Positions 15,601 to 23,227 of a stretch of DNA of 27,535 nucleotides are shown here, one piece after another (position 1 is the stretch's first letter; each line of letters starts with the position of its first letter). A model generated the notes under the pieces. That model was given only the letters and a program-made list of their open reading frames with translations, did not search any database and had not been told where the DNA came from. Location of the stretch: positions 1 to 27,535 of IMG/VR virus record IMGVR_UViG_3300028388_004274; one strand, written 5' to 3'. This DNA is from a virus. Both the position numbers and the translations under genes were made by a program.

Positions 15601-16463
15601 GAAATACCTCCGGAGACGGTATCGGCGGGTTTGGCTTAGGGGCTTTCCTTGGTTTCGGTAATGGTGGAGGAAACGTCCCGCCTGCGAACATGGGAGAGGG
15701 CGCGCAAGTAAGCGCTGGTATCGTTTCCGGCGGACAGCAAGTAGCTGCTCTTCTGGAACAGGCACTTATTCGGGGCGGGCAGACTGCTGCTCAAAGCCTG
15801 TCTGCGTCGTCTGCTGCATCTGGAGAAATCGTATCCCAGAACGTCCAAATGGCGTCCATTCGTGCAGGCAGTTCAATATCTTCTAGCATGGCTGTCGGCG
15901 GCACAACTGCGGCATCCCAAATATCCACACAGATGGGCGCTTCAGGAAGCACGGTTGCCAACCAAATCTCAACCAAAATGCAGACCGCCGGTGCCCAAGT
16001 TGCGGCGCAGATAGGGGCGGCTACCGGCGGCGCTAAAAGAAGCGGTGGCTTCTTGGGGGGTCTTTTCGGTGGAGGTGGTATGGGTCCTCTAGGCGCCGTT
16101 CTGGGTCTGGGCGGGCTTTTGATGCCACTGATGGGCTCCACACCCAGAACATCTAGCGTACCTTCTTCTCCAAAAAAGACTCCCAATCAAATCTACTACA
16201 ATCCAGATAGTCTGCCCTCCCCGAACGCTGGGGGCTTGACTTCTGGGGCGCCTTCTGGTATGGGTGGCTCTATTGGCGGCAGTCCCGCAGAATCTGCGTC
16301 CAATGTATCTATTGGAGATATTTCCGTAACCGTAGAAGGCAATGTTTCGTCTACGGAAGACGCTCAGACTCTGGCGGCGGCGGTTGGACAACAGATCGAG
16401 ATGGTCGTCGATAGAAAACTTTCTGATGGTCTCCGTTACGGAGGTCGATTTAATCCGAGATAA
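9615..16463 (+). CDS. Tape measure protein
   Basis: The largest gene, 2282 residues. Residues ~325-510 carry the classic tape-measure domain: 'FREMYQAGATLQQF'-like start, 'TLGTSLRTARDDFSKFAVSA', 'SSEELRRQLGERLPGAVNLM', 'LNKLLKAGALISSEVLPKF'. Residues ~700-728 are hydrophobic. Two related helical segments of about 350 residues follow (about 845-1190 and 1350-1700). Residues ~1850-2060 are helical; 2080-2175 hold short Ala/Ser/Gln repeats then a Gly-rich hydrophobic stretch. The C-terminus 'LRYGGRFNPR' is typical of the family. At about 0.15 nm per residue the tail would be near 340 nm, before any processing. It sets tail length and is probably ejected ahead of DNA. Starts in a TAATG overlap with the chaperone fusion. 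Confidence 0.95.
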   Translation: MAETHELRLRINAAAARAGSREFVGAIEHVKRAVLELERTSDGAFKRLSKNAKDAAKAAKVNISPVNRSTLRDMDRFIRTQSQIIRKNAASRRGISGLLEGLSNVASGYVNAKSTGDAYANTLLRMNVALARQGQLIKTTATPIAARPARPTSGGTDPTIARKSDALDRQRNLAVSIAAAMRKATEETARLSERMRRLGDVRGIAELNTSLNVFRSQVGSGINSASRLRVAVSQFGDSASKAKLSLIQMEGAKRRSSEAARVLAARERDASSEARRLEREMRSVAGASSAVTQAFRRATGSMRGLENAFSGTYQIGSAFRVLLGTITFGTFIREMYQAGATLQQFRVTMEVATGSIQGAVAQMDFVDGMARTLGTSLRTARDDFSKFAVSASLAGVETATARDIFRSISQAMTVMGRGAEDQRLAFLALEQMLSKNVVSSEELRRQLGERLPGAVNLMARAVGVSTQELNKLLKAGALISSEVLPKFAREVDAAFGPGLSASLERAPAALGRFRNELEFFMASVADGGFMDAMAQGLDALTEALRSEEINAVAKALGAGISDLTQIVVDFSKSFVGNIETIGRVAKAVIGGLIVRQAILMGNALITSSSKFLIAFNQLSASMQANTASIQTNNAAMTGNSQIRRLSTTQISAESAAMGVNTLEQGLNTASANANTVAQTRLGRAFTFAGGSAAAAGRRLTAMSVIFSGLAGPLGLAITSLSLIPVLFSDTGNAADEMARRLDAAIRRSGASLEKFERQAAKATSSMRLLQTLNDIRTLEDAVSNFRRTSESDIKALSEAFRLLDQNLTLEFNRAAPQTQILESLFGTDAVLALNNISSATKSTIKDVMDAALQAINTGRGFVNLREQISKTIALNPSTESLLRPLMDMTETLYLAEAGTARLRMGLVDVYGTADERLIKSFADTALSVVKTGDGVDDLRRRMQSMAADAPHLSKQFAQVFDEVVYALENNIGTDAFAASVITLFDASVNSVESLRDSAANAEASVVSASDGMSKAINNFTETVLTNHAAMRAFGSGVARDIAEISNQVTQFEDFQVSPDRANAVFSGFQFPTEQAKAFSEQIIDLFSALPEGLQTYQQLNNLFAQSTGPHPRGVEEFTDTLRDSLKVSKDTSFGLSDYIDKLEEFRATTTSAAAREHIDNLIRQAEALRVAEVAQQAATHALEDTTAAMRQSAAGTSEATSSLKLFLDLWDKVGKVTEDSQSTLKAAMRTSFEEFDLSRFSGADADVAGYFASFGEGGGLVAEAREQVETLREEFRTFSSTPGAALLPPGALSDLKKQIDDRERQIDRFVRQQGVMLRAQSAGTIDASDSALTKAIMEVTDALPDFSYATQRVVDETLKAAKAASKSGGGFIELRAKIEKALLDTPTARPLLDQLQSVINYFANTEESAAKARISVNGLLDNTYGDRLAGSFARLGARVVTGTASVEKLQEEFDRMVDQAPHLEQRLKAIFVEAMKALESGDEALFLSRVVNVVDQAGAQMARLRREAQLTSAAADDAAVRFSNAFRDVTVAITKATSDDVQINTGITDQDIFLLNRATDAFKKLDTATVTIQDVANALESTTFPSRAAREFASELSAQFSALPQAQRNYENFNKLLIEVGESFPEVAATGFADSLRQQVFASSSAGTATAAYIQQLSALRNATPIPELKDYIQRLMDAAERTRDADRAAGEAEGAVRALGNAAALAGTQAASASGMFKSMAEAAASAFGAVANIQAEISTSLSDASNDVLRQIEIAGMSGREAAVAQAQDRLEKQIDAKIRLARSELSDFAPGSAEGAAARSRIAELETERERITEIANLYGVLYDVRQENQGGGGGANDLNEQAAALKTLVDGVKSHVHAMHAQSAAYALLASRTTSSETAAQLLGEAMASGVELTQAQTTAIIEQAEAAELLKEKLQSLANDPVNDWINSVPNWIEAGQKIEVDVLDSLSDSISSFIKTGEFDFRSFASSIVDTAADLLADAWVKQLVSWIGGNTSGDGIGGFGLGAFLGFGNGGGNVPPANMGEGAQVSAGIVSGGQQVAALLEQALIRGGQTAAQSLSASSAASGEIVSQNVQMASIRAGSSISSSMAVGGTTAASQISTQMGASGSTVANQISTKMQTAGAQVAAQIGAATGGAKRSGGFLGGLFGGGGMGPLGAVLGLGGLLMPLMGSTPRTSSVPSSPKKTPNQIYYNPDSLPSPNAGGLTSGAPSGMGGSIGGSPAESASNVSIGDISVTVEGNVSSTEDAQTLAAAVGQQIEMVVDRKLSDGLRYGGRFNPR

Positions 16464-16465
16464 TT

Positions 16466-16807
16466 ATGGCAGTCTTTCCGGACATTCCCCCAGATTTTGA
16501 TACGAAACGGACAAAAAATTTTCGGGTTCTATCGGCTCCATTTGGTGACGGGTACAGCCAAGTGGTGGGGGACGGCATAAATACACAAACAGAAATGTGG
16601 AAAGTCTCTTTTTCTGACCGACCTCGGGCGGAGATTCAGCAAATCGTTTCCTTTTTGGATTCTGTTGGGGCCGAAACCGCTTTTTCGTGGACTCCGCCTT
16701 ACGAAGCGTCCCCTAGATTGTTTCGTCTTGTAGGGGATTACGTTGAGGAATACATTGGATTTGACGCTGGTTCCGTTAAATTCGACATCAGCGAGGTGTA
16801 CGCATGA
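16466..16807 (+). CDS. M: Minor tail protein, lambda M-like
   Basis: A 113-residue protein with the family signature of lambda gpM: 'FGDGYSQVVGDGINTQTEMW', then 'FLDSVGAETAFSWTPPYEAS' and a C-terminal beta strand. Length matches the family (~110). It lies 2 bases after the tape measure stop and shares four bases (ATGA, 16804-16807) with the L-like gene. In lambda gpM joins the tail-tip complex late, near where the tube starts. Symbol given by lambda analogy. Confidence 0.9.
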   Translation: MAVFPDIPPDFDTKRTKNFRVLSAPFGDGYSQVVGDGINTQTEMWKVSFSDRPRAEIQQIVSFLDSVGAETAFSWTPPYEASPRLFRLVGDYVEEYIGFDAGSVKFDISEVYA

Positions 16808-17511
16808 GTATTCAGTCAGATGTCCAAAAACTAGAGCCCGGTGCACTTGTTTCCCTGTATACGCTGGATACTACTCCAATATCCGGAACTACCATAGTTC
16901 GGTTTACTTCGGGAAGGTATGGGGATTCCGACGTTGTCTTGGGCGGTTTGTCTTACACCCCGATGGATGTAGAGGTTTCTGGTTTTTCTTGGGATGGACG
17001 GGGAAGCTTCCCTCGCCCAACCCTGCGTGTATCCAACATAGGTGGATTTGTTTCAGGTCTTTTGGCCACCGAGGGTGACATTGTCGGCAGCACGTTTACC
17101 AGAGTTCGAACTTTCGCCCAATACCTCGATAATGGTGATACACCAGACCCTACGGCAGCTTTTCCTGAAGAACGGTTCACCGTGAATCAGCGAACGAACC
17201 ACACAAAAACATTTATCGAGTGGGAACTGGCGTCGGTTTTCGAGTATATCGGCGTCGGGCTGCCCCGCCGTCAGTGCATTCGAGACGTGTGCACGCATAC
17301 TTACCGCAAATGGGATGGCTCGGCGTTTGATACGACGAATACGTCTTGCCCATACACGGGAACCGATTATTTTGATGAACAGGATAACCCGGTAGCCGCT
17401 CCTTCGGATGACAAATGTTCAAAAACTTTGGCTGGGTGCCGCCTTCGTTTTGGGGGCAATTCGGTTCTACCTACTCGACAATTTCCGGGGATAACCAAGC
17501 AGCGCATATGA
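16804..17511 (+). CDS. L: Minor tail protein, lambda L-like
   Basis: A 235-residue lambda gpL homologue. The N-terminal beta domain has the characteristic 'RFTSGRYGDSDVVLGGLSYT' and 'GSFPRPTLRVSN'. The C-terminal domain carries the conserved 'RRQCIRDVCTHTYR', 'CPYTG..YFD' and 'DKCSKTLAGCRLRFG' with cysteines 158, 163, 182, 205 and 212. In lambda gpL this C-terminal domain is known to bind an iron-sulphur cluster; the cysteines are all here, so the same is likely. It forms part of the tail-tip ring. ATGA overlaps link it to M (upstream) and K (17508-17511, downstream). Confidence 0.92.
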   Translation: MSIQSDVQKLEPGALVSLYTLDTTPISGTTIVRFTSGRYGDSDVVLGGLSYTPMDVEVSGFSWDGRGSFPRPTLRVSNIGGFVSGLLATEGDIVGSTFTRVRTFAQYLDNGDTPDPTAAFPEERFTVNQRTNHTKTFIEWELASVFEYIGVGLPRRQCIRDVCTHTYRKWDGSAFDTTNTSCPYTGTDYFDEQDNPVAAPSDDKCSKTLAGCRLRFGGNSVLPTRQFPGITKQRI

Positions 17512-18257
17512 TAACCGAATTTTCCAAGTTTGATCTCGGCCTCATTAGTTACGCCGAAAAATTCCCAAATCAGGAGGTATGTGGCTACATCTCTACGGAG
17601 GATGAGATTGTTTGGGTAGAAAATACCAGCAAAAATCCGTCAGACAGTTTTTCCGGAAAATTCCCGGACGAATATAAAGCCATTGTCCACTCACACCCAG
17701 ACGGACCATACTTCCCCTCCGAAACCGACATGCGGCAGCAAATTGCGTCAGCGGTTCCTTGGGGGATCATAGTTCCTCACCCTAAGCATAAAACCGTGAT
17801 TTGGTTTGGAGATGGCGTATCTTACCCAATAATGGATCGAACATTCGTTTACGGCGTTACGGATTGTTACAGCCTTCTTCGAGACATTTATCTGGTTTTT
17901 TACGATTTACGTCTAAACGAGTTTCCCCGGCGCTGGGCGTGGTGGGAAGGGGCCAAGGAAAACCTGTATTTAGACAATCTAGTTCCCGAGGGCTTTCATC
18001 AGACCAACATATCTGATATACAGCCCGGAGACCCTATATTGTTTCGAATACGCTCTCAAGTCCCAAACCATGTCGCGGTTTACATTGGTGATGGGCTTAT
18101 GGTACACCATCTGTGCGGCAACGTTCCGTTTGACCCGACGCGAAAACCAAAGATTGAACCAGTCTCAAGATGGCTGAATATGGCACCCACGGTGGTTACA
18201 CATGAAAAAGATTTGTCTTTCCGGAAGATTAGCCAAGAAATTCTCACCGCAATATAG
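17508..18257 (+). CDS. K: Tail tip assembly protein, lambda K-like (JAB/MPN + NlpC/P60)
   Basis: A 249-residue protein starting at the ATG of an ATGA overlap with L; a longer in-frame start at 17415 would overlap L by 97 bases and is rejected. The N-terminal half is a JAB/MPN metalloprotease-like domain: Glu23, His61-Ser-His63-Pro, Ser71 and Asp74 fit the JAMM pattern. The C-terminal half is NlpC/P60: catalytic Cys120 in 'GVTDCYSLLRD', His188 in 'PNHVAVYIGDG', and His200/201. Lambda gpK has both domains and is needed for tail tip assembly; the P60 half may cut peptidoglycan during entry. All visible catalytic residues are present, so both domains may be active. Confidence 0.93.
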   Translation: MITEFSKFDLGLISYAEKFPNQEVCGYISTEDEIVWVENTSKNPSDSFSGKFPDEYKAIVHSHPDGPYFPSETDMRQQIASAVPWGIIVPHPKHKTVIWFGDGVSYPIMDRTFVYGVTDCYSLLRDIYLVFYDLRLNEFPRRWAWWEGAKENLYLDNLVPEGFHQTNISDIQPGDPILFRIRSQVPNHVAVYIGDGLMVHHLCGNVPFDPTRKPKIEPVSRWLNMAPTVVTHEKDLSFRKISQEILTAI

Positions 18258-18819
18258 CCTAGATGTGCGAGACCCCGCCGAAGCAATCCAAGCGCTTTGC
18301 TATATGGTTCCGGGCTTTGAAAAAAGTCTACGGGAGGGGTCTTATACGGTAACGCGTGTTTACCCGGATCGTGAAGAATACATAGGCACAGAAGAAGTCG
18401 AAAAGGACGCGCTCCATGTGTCGTTTGGCACCAGTACCGGGCTTCGCATTGTTCCTGTAGTCGCAGGCGCTCGTCGTGGGTCCGGTAAAGTTGTTCTTGG
18501 CGCACTATTGGTGGCCTCTGCCTTTTTCACGGGAGGGGCTACTTTGGGATTGGGGGCAACCGCCGGTACAGTCTTCGGAACCTCGATCACATACGGCAAC
18601 ATAGCAACGCTTGGGGCGACTCTTCTTTTGCAGGGTGCTTCGTCGCTTCTTGCCCCAACCCCAAAAGGGCCTGTTGATCCAAACGAATCTTATGTTTTCT
18701 CTGGTTTGGGGAACACCAGCACTCAAGGTGTTGCAGTGCCTCTTGTATTTGGGGAGTGCTTCACCGGATCGGTAGTCATTTCAACGGGCCTTGTGGCCGA
18801 GGATAAAGACGATGGCTGA
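18202..18819 (+). CDS. I: Tail assembly protein, lambda I-like
   Basis: A 205-residue homologue of lambda gpI. Residues 1-85 are the ubiquitin-like N-terminal domain ('LSGRLAKKFSPQYSLDVRDP', 'AEAIQALCYMVPGFEKSLRE'). Residues ~95-150 are a Gly/Ala-rich hydrophobic region that could form membrane-like helices ('VLGALLVASAFFTGGATLGL'). It overlaps K by 56 bases, which is large but preserves the conserved N-terminus, and overlaps J by 8. gpI acts with K in building the tip and is not abundant in the virion. Start chosen because the family begins with the same basic strand. Confidence 0.88.
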   Translation: MKKICLSGRLAKKFSPQYSLDVRDPAEAIQALCYMVPGFEKSLREGSYTVTRVYPDREEYIGTEEVEKDALHVSFGTSTGLRIVPVVAGARRGSGKVVLGALLVASAFFTGGATLGLGATAGTVFGTSITYGNIATLGATLLLQGASSLLAPTPKGPVDPNESYVFSGLGNTSTQGVAVPLVFGECFTGSVVISTGLVAEDKDDG

Positions 18820-21800
18820 TATTTTTGGTCAAAAGGGTGGCGGCAAGGGTGGCTCCGCTCCCGTAGAATCTCCGAACACGCTCAGTTCTACGGCAACTGC
18901 GCGCATTGTTGACTTGGTGTCAGAAGGCCCGGTTGTGGGCCTTCAAAACGGTCTAAAAGACATTTTCTATGATGACGTTCCCCTTCAGAACGATGACGAC
19001 ACGTTCAATTTTTCTGGACTGACTATTTACACGAGAGAAGGTCTTCCAGATCAGGCGCATATTCCCGGTTTTCCAGAAGTTGAAACCGAAATATCAGTAA
19101 GCGCACCCGTAACTACCACAATACCAGTAACCCGAACCGTTTCTGATGATTCGGTGGATGCCGTACGTTTCCGGCTCCAAGCTGGTCCACTGTTCGAGGT
19201 AGAAGATGACGGGGACATCAAACCCACAGAAGTGACATTGCGCATCAGCGTTCGAAACAACGGCGGATCGTTTGTAGAAGAGCGTCTAGTCACGATTTCT
19301 GGCAAGTCCTCCGGGGCATACGAGAAATCCATACGCGTGGAACTGGACCAAGGCGCCCACCCTTGGGACATTCGTGTGGAGCGTGTTACTCCGGACAGCA
19401 CATCCAGTCGGCTAAGCAACGCAACTACGTGGGCGAGCTATACTGAAATTGTGGACGCGAAACTATCATACCCAGACAGCGCTCTTGTTGCAACAGAGGT
19501 CAGCGCGAAACAGTTTGGTTCAAGGATTCCGGAACGAAAATATCGCTACCGTGGGCTGATAACACCTGTTCCGTCCAATTATGATCCGATTGCGCGTACC
19601 TACACGGGCGTGTGGGATGGGACATTTGTAAATGCGTGGCATAGTAATCCGGCTTGGGTTCTGTATGCCCTGATGACAAACACACGCTGGGGACTAGGCG
19701 ATCTGTTAGACACGGCATTTGTCAACAAATTCGCTTTGTATGAAATCGGAAGATATTGCGACGAGTTGGTCCCAGACGGTAAGGGCGGAACCGAGCCGAG
19801 ATATTCCTTTAACGGGACCATCAAAGATCGCCGTGAGGCGACAAAAGTCCTAGATGCTGTGTCATCCGTATTTCGGGGAATGATATACTGGGGGTCGGGT
19901 ACCGTAAATTTTGCGCACGACGCCCCATCTACGCCTACAAAGCTGGTTACACCCGCTAACGTTCTGGACGGAGAATTCTCATATGCAAGCTCTCCATTAT
20001 CTTCACGCTCGTCCAGTGTAGCCGTTACATGGAATAATCCAGAGGATTTTGGGAGGCAGTCTGTACTGGTCATTCAGGACGATTCCCTTATACAACAGTT
20101 TGGAGATAAGCGAAAATCCGTAACTGCGTCCGGATGCACGTCGCGAGGGCAGGCCCGACGTGTTGCGGAATGGCTACTGTACACGGAGGCTTTTGAATCT
20201 GAAATTGTCAGTTACCGGGCTTCTCTAGATCACGCCGACGTGCGCCCCGGACAAATAATTGCCATTTCTGACCCCATGTATTCCGGACAGCGTTTGGGTG
20301 GGCGCCTTGTCTCGTTTGATGGCGCCACCGGAACGTTCACACTAGACGCTGCTTTTGACGCCGGAGGGGGCGGCACTGGATTTTCCATAACCGTTATTTC
20401 CCCAGACGGCACTCTGTCTGAGTACGCCATTGATAGCTTGGCTCCGGGGGAGCATTCAACCGTATCAAGTGCAGCCGCGCAGTCTCTCCCATTGGGTGAC
20501 CGCCCACAGGCGGGGTCTGTGTACGTCATAACTACTGATACGGTAGAACCGCGCTTGTACCGCGTTGTGTCTGTTACTGAATCTGAAGACAACGTATATA
20601 CGATAAGTGGGCAATTGCATTTGCCCGGAAAGTACGCGTTTGTTGAACGTGACGTTCCGATGGACGACACCGATATTTTCCCTCCGGTAAGCGGCAGGCT
20701 TTTTGCGCCTCTGGCGCTGACCCTTTCAGGATACCGACAACCGCGCAATGGGGCTGTATCCGCTGTTCGGATCATTGCCGGATGGCAGCGGGCACCCGAC
20801 TCCCGAGTTGAGTTTTACCGGGTTTGGATTAAGGAACCCGGAGCACCTGAGAGATGGGTTGCCGATACTGAAAATTTATCAATAGATATTCTTTCTGACG
20901 GTAATTCTGAAGGCGTGTACTCTGTTCGTGTATCCGCGATTAGCTACGACGGTATTACCTCTCCGTCCATTAGCCAAACCTTTGATACTGCGACCTTGGA
21001 TTACGGTCTGCTGGCTCCAACAAACTGGGTTGGACAAGGCTACCATCAGACGATCACTCTGGCGGGTGATCCGTACGATAATCCGGAATTCAAGGCTTTC
21101 AGAATCTACGGTGCAACCGACACGAACGAAGACCTCACACTTCTAGGCGAGGCTAACACCAGTGTTTTTGTTCGCAGCGTTCCGGACGGTGATACATATA
21201 CACGATATCGGGTTTCGGCACTGCTGCACTCGGGTCAAGAGAGCCCGCTAACCGCGTTTATTGCCGTCGTTCCAGTACCATCTAAACTCATTGATTTGGA
21301 CGCGTCTGTTCAGGCGGCGATTGACAGCGCGCAAGCGGACGCGGATCAGGCACTACAAGATGCTCAAGATGCGATCAATGGTGTAGCCGGTGTGGAGGGC
21401 GAAGTAACTCAACTGCGGCTTTCGACAAGAAGTAATCTCCCAACAACTTTCGACTCAACTGACCCTTGGAATAACCTTGGGGCAGGCGACCCCGACGGTT
21501 TCGATAATCCTCTAACCGATACTTGGGGTGTAGAAAACCTATCAGGCTTAGGCAAAGTAGCGTACACTCTGGACCTGACAACTCCGGGGTCGCGGTACAT
21601 ATACACTAGGGGAGTTATCAGTCCCGTTGCGGGACGCACGTACCGAACCACGGTAATGGCGAGATACGTTGGAACGCTGGGCACTGACGGTAATGGAGAT
21701 CGCATTTCTATTGCCATAATCGATCTTGATTCGGCGTATGCGTTTTCCGGAGTTGAGAGTTTGTCCGGATATCCTCTGACAAATACGTTTCAAACGTACA

Positions 21801-23227
21801 CTACGCAGTTTACGGCGGATGGATCAGAAGATGCATTTATTAGAGGCGGCATTACGACTCGGCCCGACGCTACAGGAACGGGCAGAATCGAGGTTCTATC
21901 TATAGCCTTTGAAGACATCACCGATGAACAGCTTACGTCGGACGCCCTACAGTCTCTCACTGTACGCGTAACGGACAACGAAGGAGACATATCTACACAG
22001 GCGTCGGCTGTAACTTCTCTTCAGTCTGACTTGTCCTCCGCAGAGGGTGACATTCTGGCGAACTCCAGCGCCATCAATACACTTACCACACGCGTTACAG
22101 ACAATGAAGGAGACATATCTACACAGGCTACTAATATATCCAGCCTCAGTTCGAGCGTTGGTGGTCTAAATTCCTCGGTCAGTGTTTTGCAAACGGCGCA
22201 AGCCGACCTTGATTCGGCACTAGCTGGTTACGTGGTAAGCGTCGAGACTAACGACGGCGGCGCTACGTTTGAGATGGTTGCCCGACAAGTATCAAACGGC
22301 CAAGAAATAAGCCGCATTCTGCTGACCGCAGACAACATCGATATGGTGGGCGACGTCGTTATTGACGGAACACTGGACATCTTGAAAAAAGGTGCTCCGG
22401 GAACGCTAAAAGCGCCGCTGAACCCTGTTGACTTTGAAGCAATTGAGACCACCACCGGCTCTTTTCAGTTCAAGACGGCAGGGTCAGCGATTGTGTATCT
22501 TTTGGGGGCCGGTGGTGGTGGCGGCGCTGCACGTGCAAATGGAAGGAATAAGGCTGCTGCCGGTGGCGGTGCCGGGGGTACATGCATAAAGTTCTTCCCT
22601 GAAGTTAATCTGTCAACCAATTACCAAGTATCTTTGGCTTCTGGTGCCCTCGGCGGTGTTGCTTCTGCTGACAATACCAGAGACCTCGGTAACAATGCCG
22701 GACAATCCCGTTTTTGGGGTCCCGGAGTAGACTTGCGCGCCAACGGCGGTACGGGCGGCAACGCCCGCAGGTCTCTGAACGATACCATCACGGCGGAAGC
22801 AGGTCTAGGAGGCAGCGCCACAGGTGGAGACCTGAACTATACCGGCGGTAGGGGCGGAAACGCTACTGCCAGCATCGAAGTTGGATGTGCTACCGGCGGC
22901 GGGGCACTAAATTTTGGCCTGAATGGAGCAGGTGTGTCCCCCAATTGCCCAGATTTGACCAACAGCGATACCAACGGCAACAACAACGCACGTCTGGTAT
23001 CCTTGGAGATGGAGAATATGACGTCAGGCCCTGTACCGTTTATAAAATACGACGGTAGGGAGTTTTATGGCACTGTGGGGAGAAGAAATGAAAATAGTGA
23101 TGGTGATAGTACCCGTTTTTGCGGTGGTGGTGGTGGTTGTGTGGAGTCTAATACGGGTGCTGAAGGTGGTAGGGGCGGTGACGCTATATGTTTTGTGTAC
23201 TACTTCGGTGATAGGAGCTTTATTTAA
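18812..23227 (+). CDS. J: Tail tip / host specificity protein, lambda J-like, with glycine-rich tip
   Basis: A 1471-residue central tip protein. I choose ATG 18812 with GAGGA (18799-18803) 8 bases before it, over the in-frame TTG at 18791. The N-terminal ~620 residues match lambda gpJ ('LSSTATARIVDLVSEGPVVG', 'YRYRGLITPVPSNYDP', 'WVLYALMTNTRWGLG'). FnIII-like domains follow (~630-830), then a short helix (~830-870), a carbohydrate-binding-module-like sandwich (~870-1030), a coiled coil with a 42-residue repeat (~1032-1145), the conserved 'ILLTADNIDMVGDVVIDGTL', and a Gly-rich tip domain (~1209-1471) with several GGGG runs and paired cysteines. The conserved front builds the tip; the variable C-terminus should bind the receptor. 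TAATG overlap with the next gene. Confidence 0.93.
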   Translation: MADIFGQKGGGKGGSAPVESPNTLSSTATARIVDLVSEGPVVGLQNGLKDIFYDDVPLQNDDDTFNFSGLTIYTREGLPDQAHIPGFPEVETEISVSAPVTTTIPVTRTVSDDSVDAVRFRLQAGPLFEVEDDGDIKPTEVTLRISVRNNGGSFVEERLVTISGKSSGAYEKSIRVELDQGAHPWDIRVERVTPDSTSSRLSNATTWASYTEIVDAKLSYPDSALVATEVSAKQFGSRIPERKYRYRGLITPVPSNYDPIARTYTGVWDGTFVNAWHSNPAWVLYALMTNTRWGLGDLLDTAFVNKFALYEIGRYCDELVPDGKGGTEPRYSFNGTIKDRREATKVLDAVSSVFRGMIYWGSGTVNFAHDAPSTPTKLVTPANVLDGEFSYASSPLSSRSSSVAVTWNNPEDFGRQSVLVIQDDSLIQQFGDKRKSVTASGCTSRGQARRVAEWLLYTEAFESEIVSYRASLDHADVRPGQIIAISDPMYSGQRLGGRLVSFDGATGTFTLDAAFDAGGGGTGFSITVISPDGTLSEYAIDSLAPGEHSTVSSAAAQSLPLGDRPQAGSVYVITTDTVEPRLYRVVSVTESEDNVYTISGQLHLPGKYAFVERDVPMDDTDIFPPVSGRLFAPLALTLSGYRQPRNGAVSAVRIIAGWQRAPDSRVEFYRVWIKEPGAPERWVADTENLSIDILSDGNSEGVYSVRVSAISYDGITSPSISQTFDTATLDYGLLAPTNWVGQGYHQTITLAGDPYDNPEFKAFRIYGATDTNEDLTLLGEANTSVFVRSVPDGDTYTRYRVSALLHSGQESPLTAFIAVVPVPSKLIDLDASVQAAIDSAQADADQALQDAQDAINGVAGVEGEVTQLRLSTRSNLPTTFDSTDPWNNLGAGDPDGFDNPLTDTWGVENLSGLGKVAYTLDLTTPGSRYIYTRGVISPVAGRTYRTTVMARYVGTLGTDGNGDRISIAIIDLDSAYAFSGVESLSGYPLTNTFQTYTTQFTADGSEDAFIRGGITTRPDATGTGRIEVLSIAFEDITDEQLTSDALQSLTVRVTDNEGDISTQASAVTSLQSDLSSAEGDILANSSAINTLTTRVTDNEGDISTQATNISSLSSSVGGLNSSVSVLQTAQADLDSALAGYVVSVETNDGGATFEMVARQVSNGQEISRILLTADNIDMVGDVVIDGTLDILKKGAPGTLKAPLNPVDFEAIETTTGSFQFKTAGSAIVYLLGAGGGGGAARANGRNKAAAGGGAGGTCIKFFPEVNLSTNYQVSLASGALGGVASADNTRDLGNNAGQSRFWGPGVDLRANGGTGGNARRSLNDTITAEAGLGGSATGGDLNYTGGRGGNATASIEVGCATGGGALNFGLNGAGVSPNCPDLTNSDTNGNNNARLVSLEMENMTSGPVPFIKYDGREFYGTVGRRNENSDGDSTRFCGGGGGCVESNTGAEGGRGGDAICFVYYFGDRSFI
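21965..22128 (+). repeat. Two 38-bp direct repeats inside J (126-bp period)
   Basis: A 38-base sequence at 21965-22002 recurs at 22091-22128 with three differences. The period of 126 bases equals 42 codons, that is six heptads, so it encodes a repeated coiled-coil segment (both copies read 'RVTDNEGDISTQA'). It looks like a recent in-frame duplication in the fibre shaft. Confidence 0.85.

Noticed and set aside
17415-17507. An upstream start for the K-like protein.
   Set aside because: It would overlap L by 97 bases, while ATG 17508 forms a normal ATGA overlap and starts at the conserved JAB domain.
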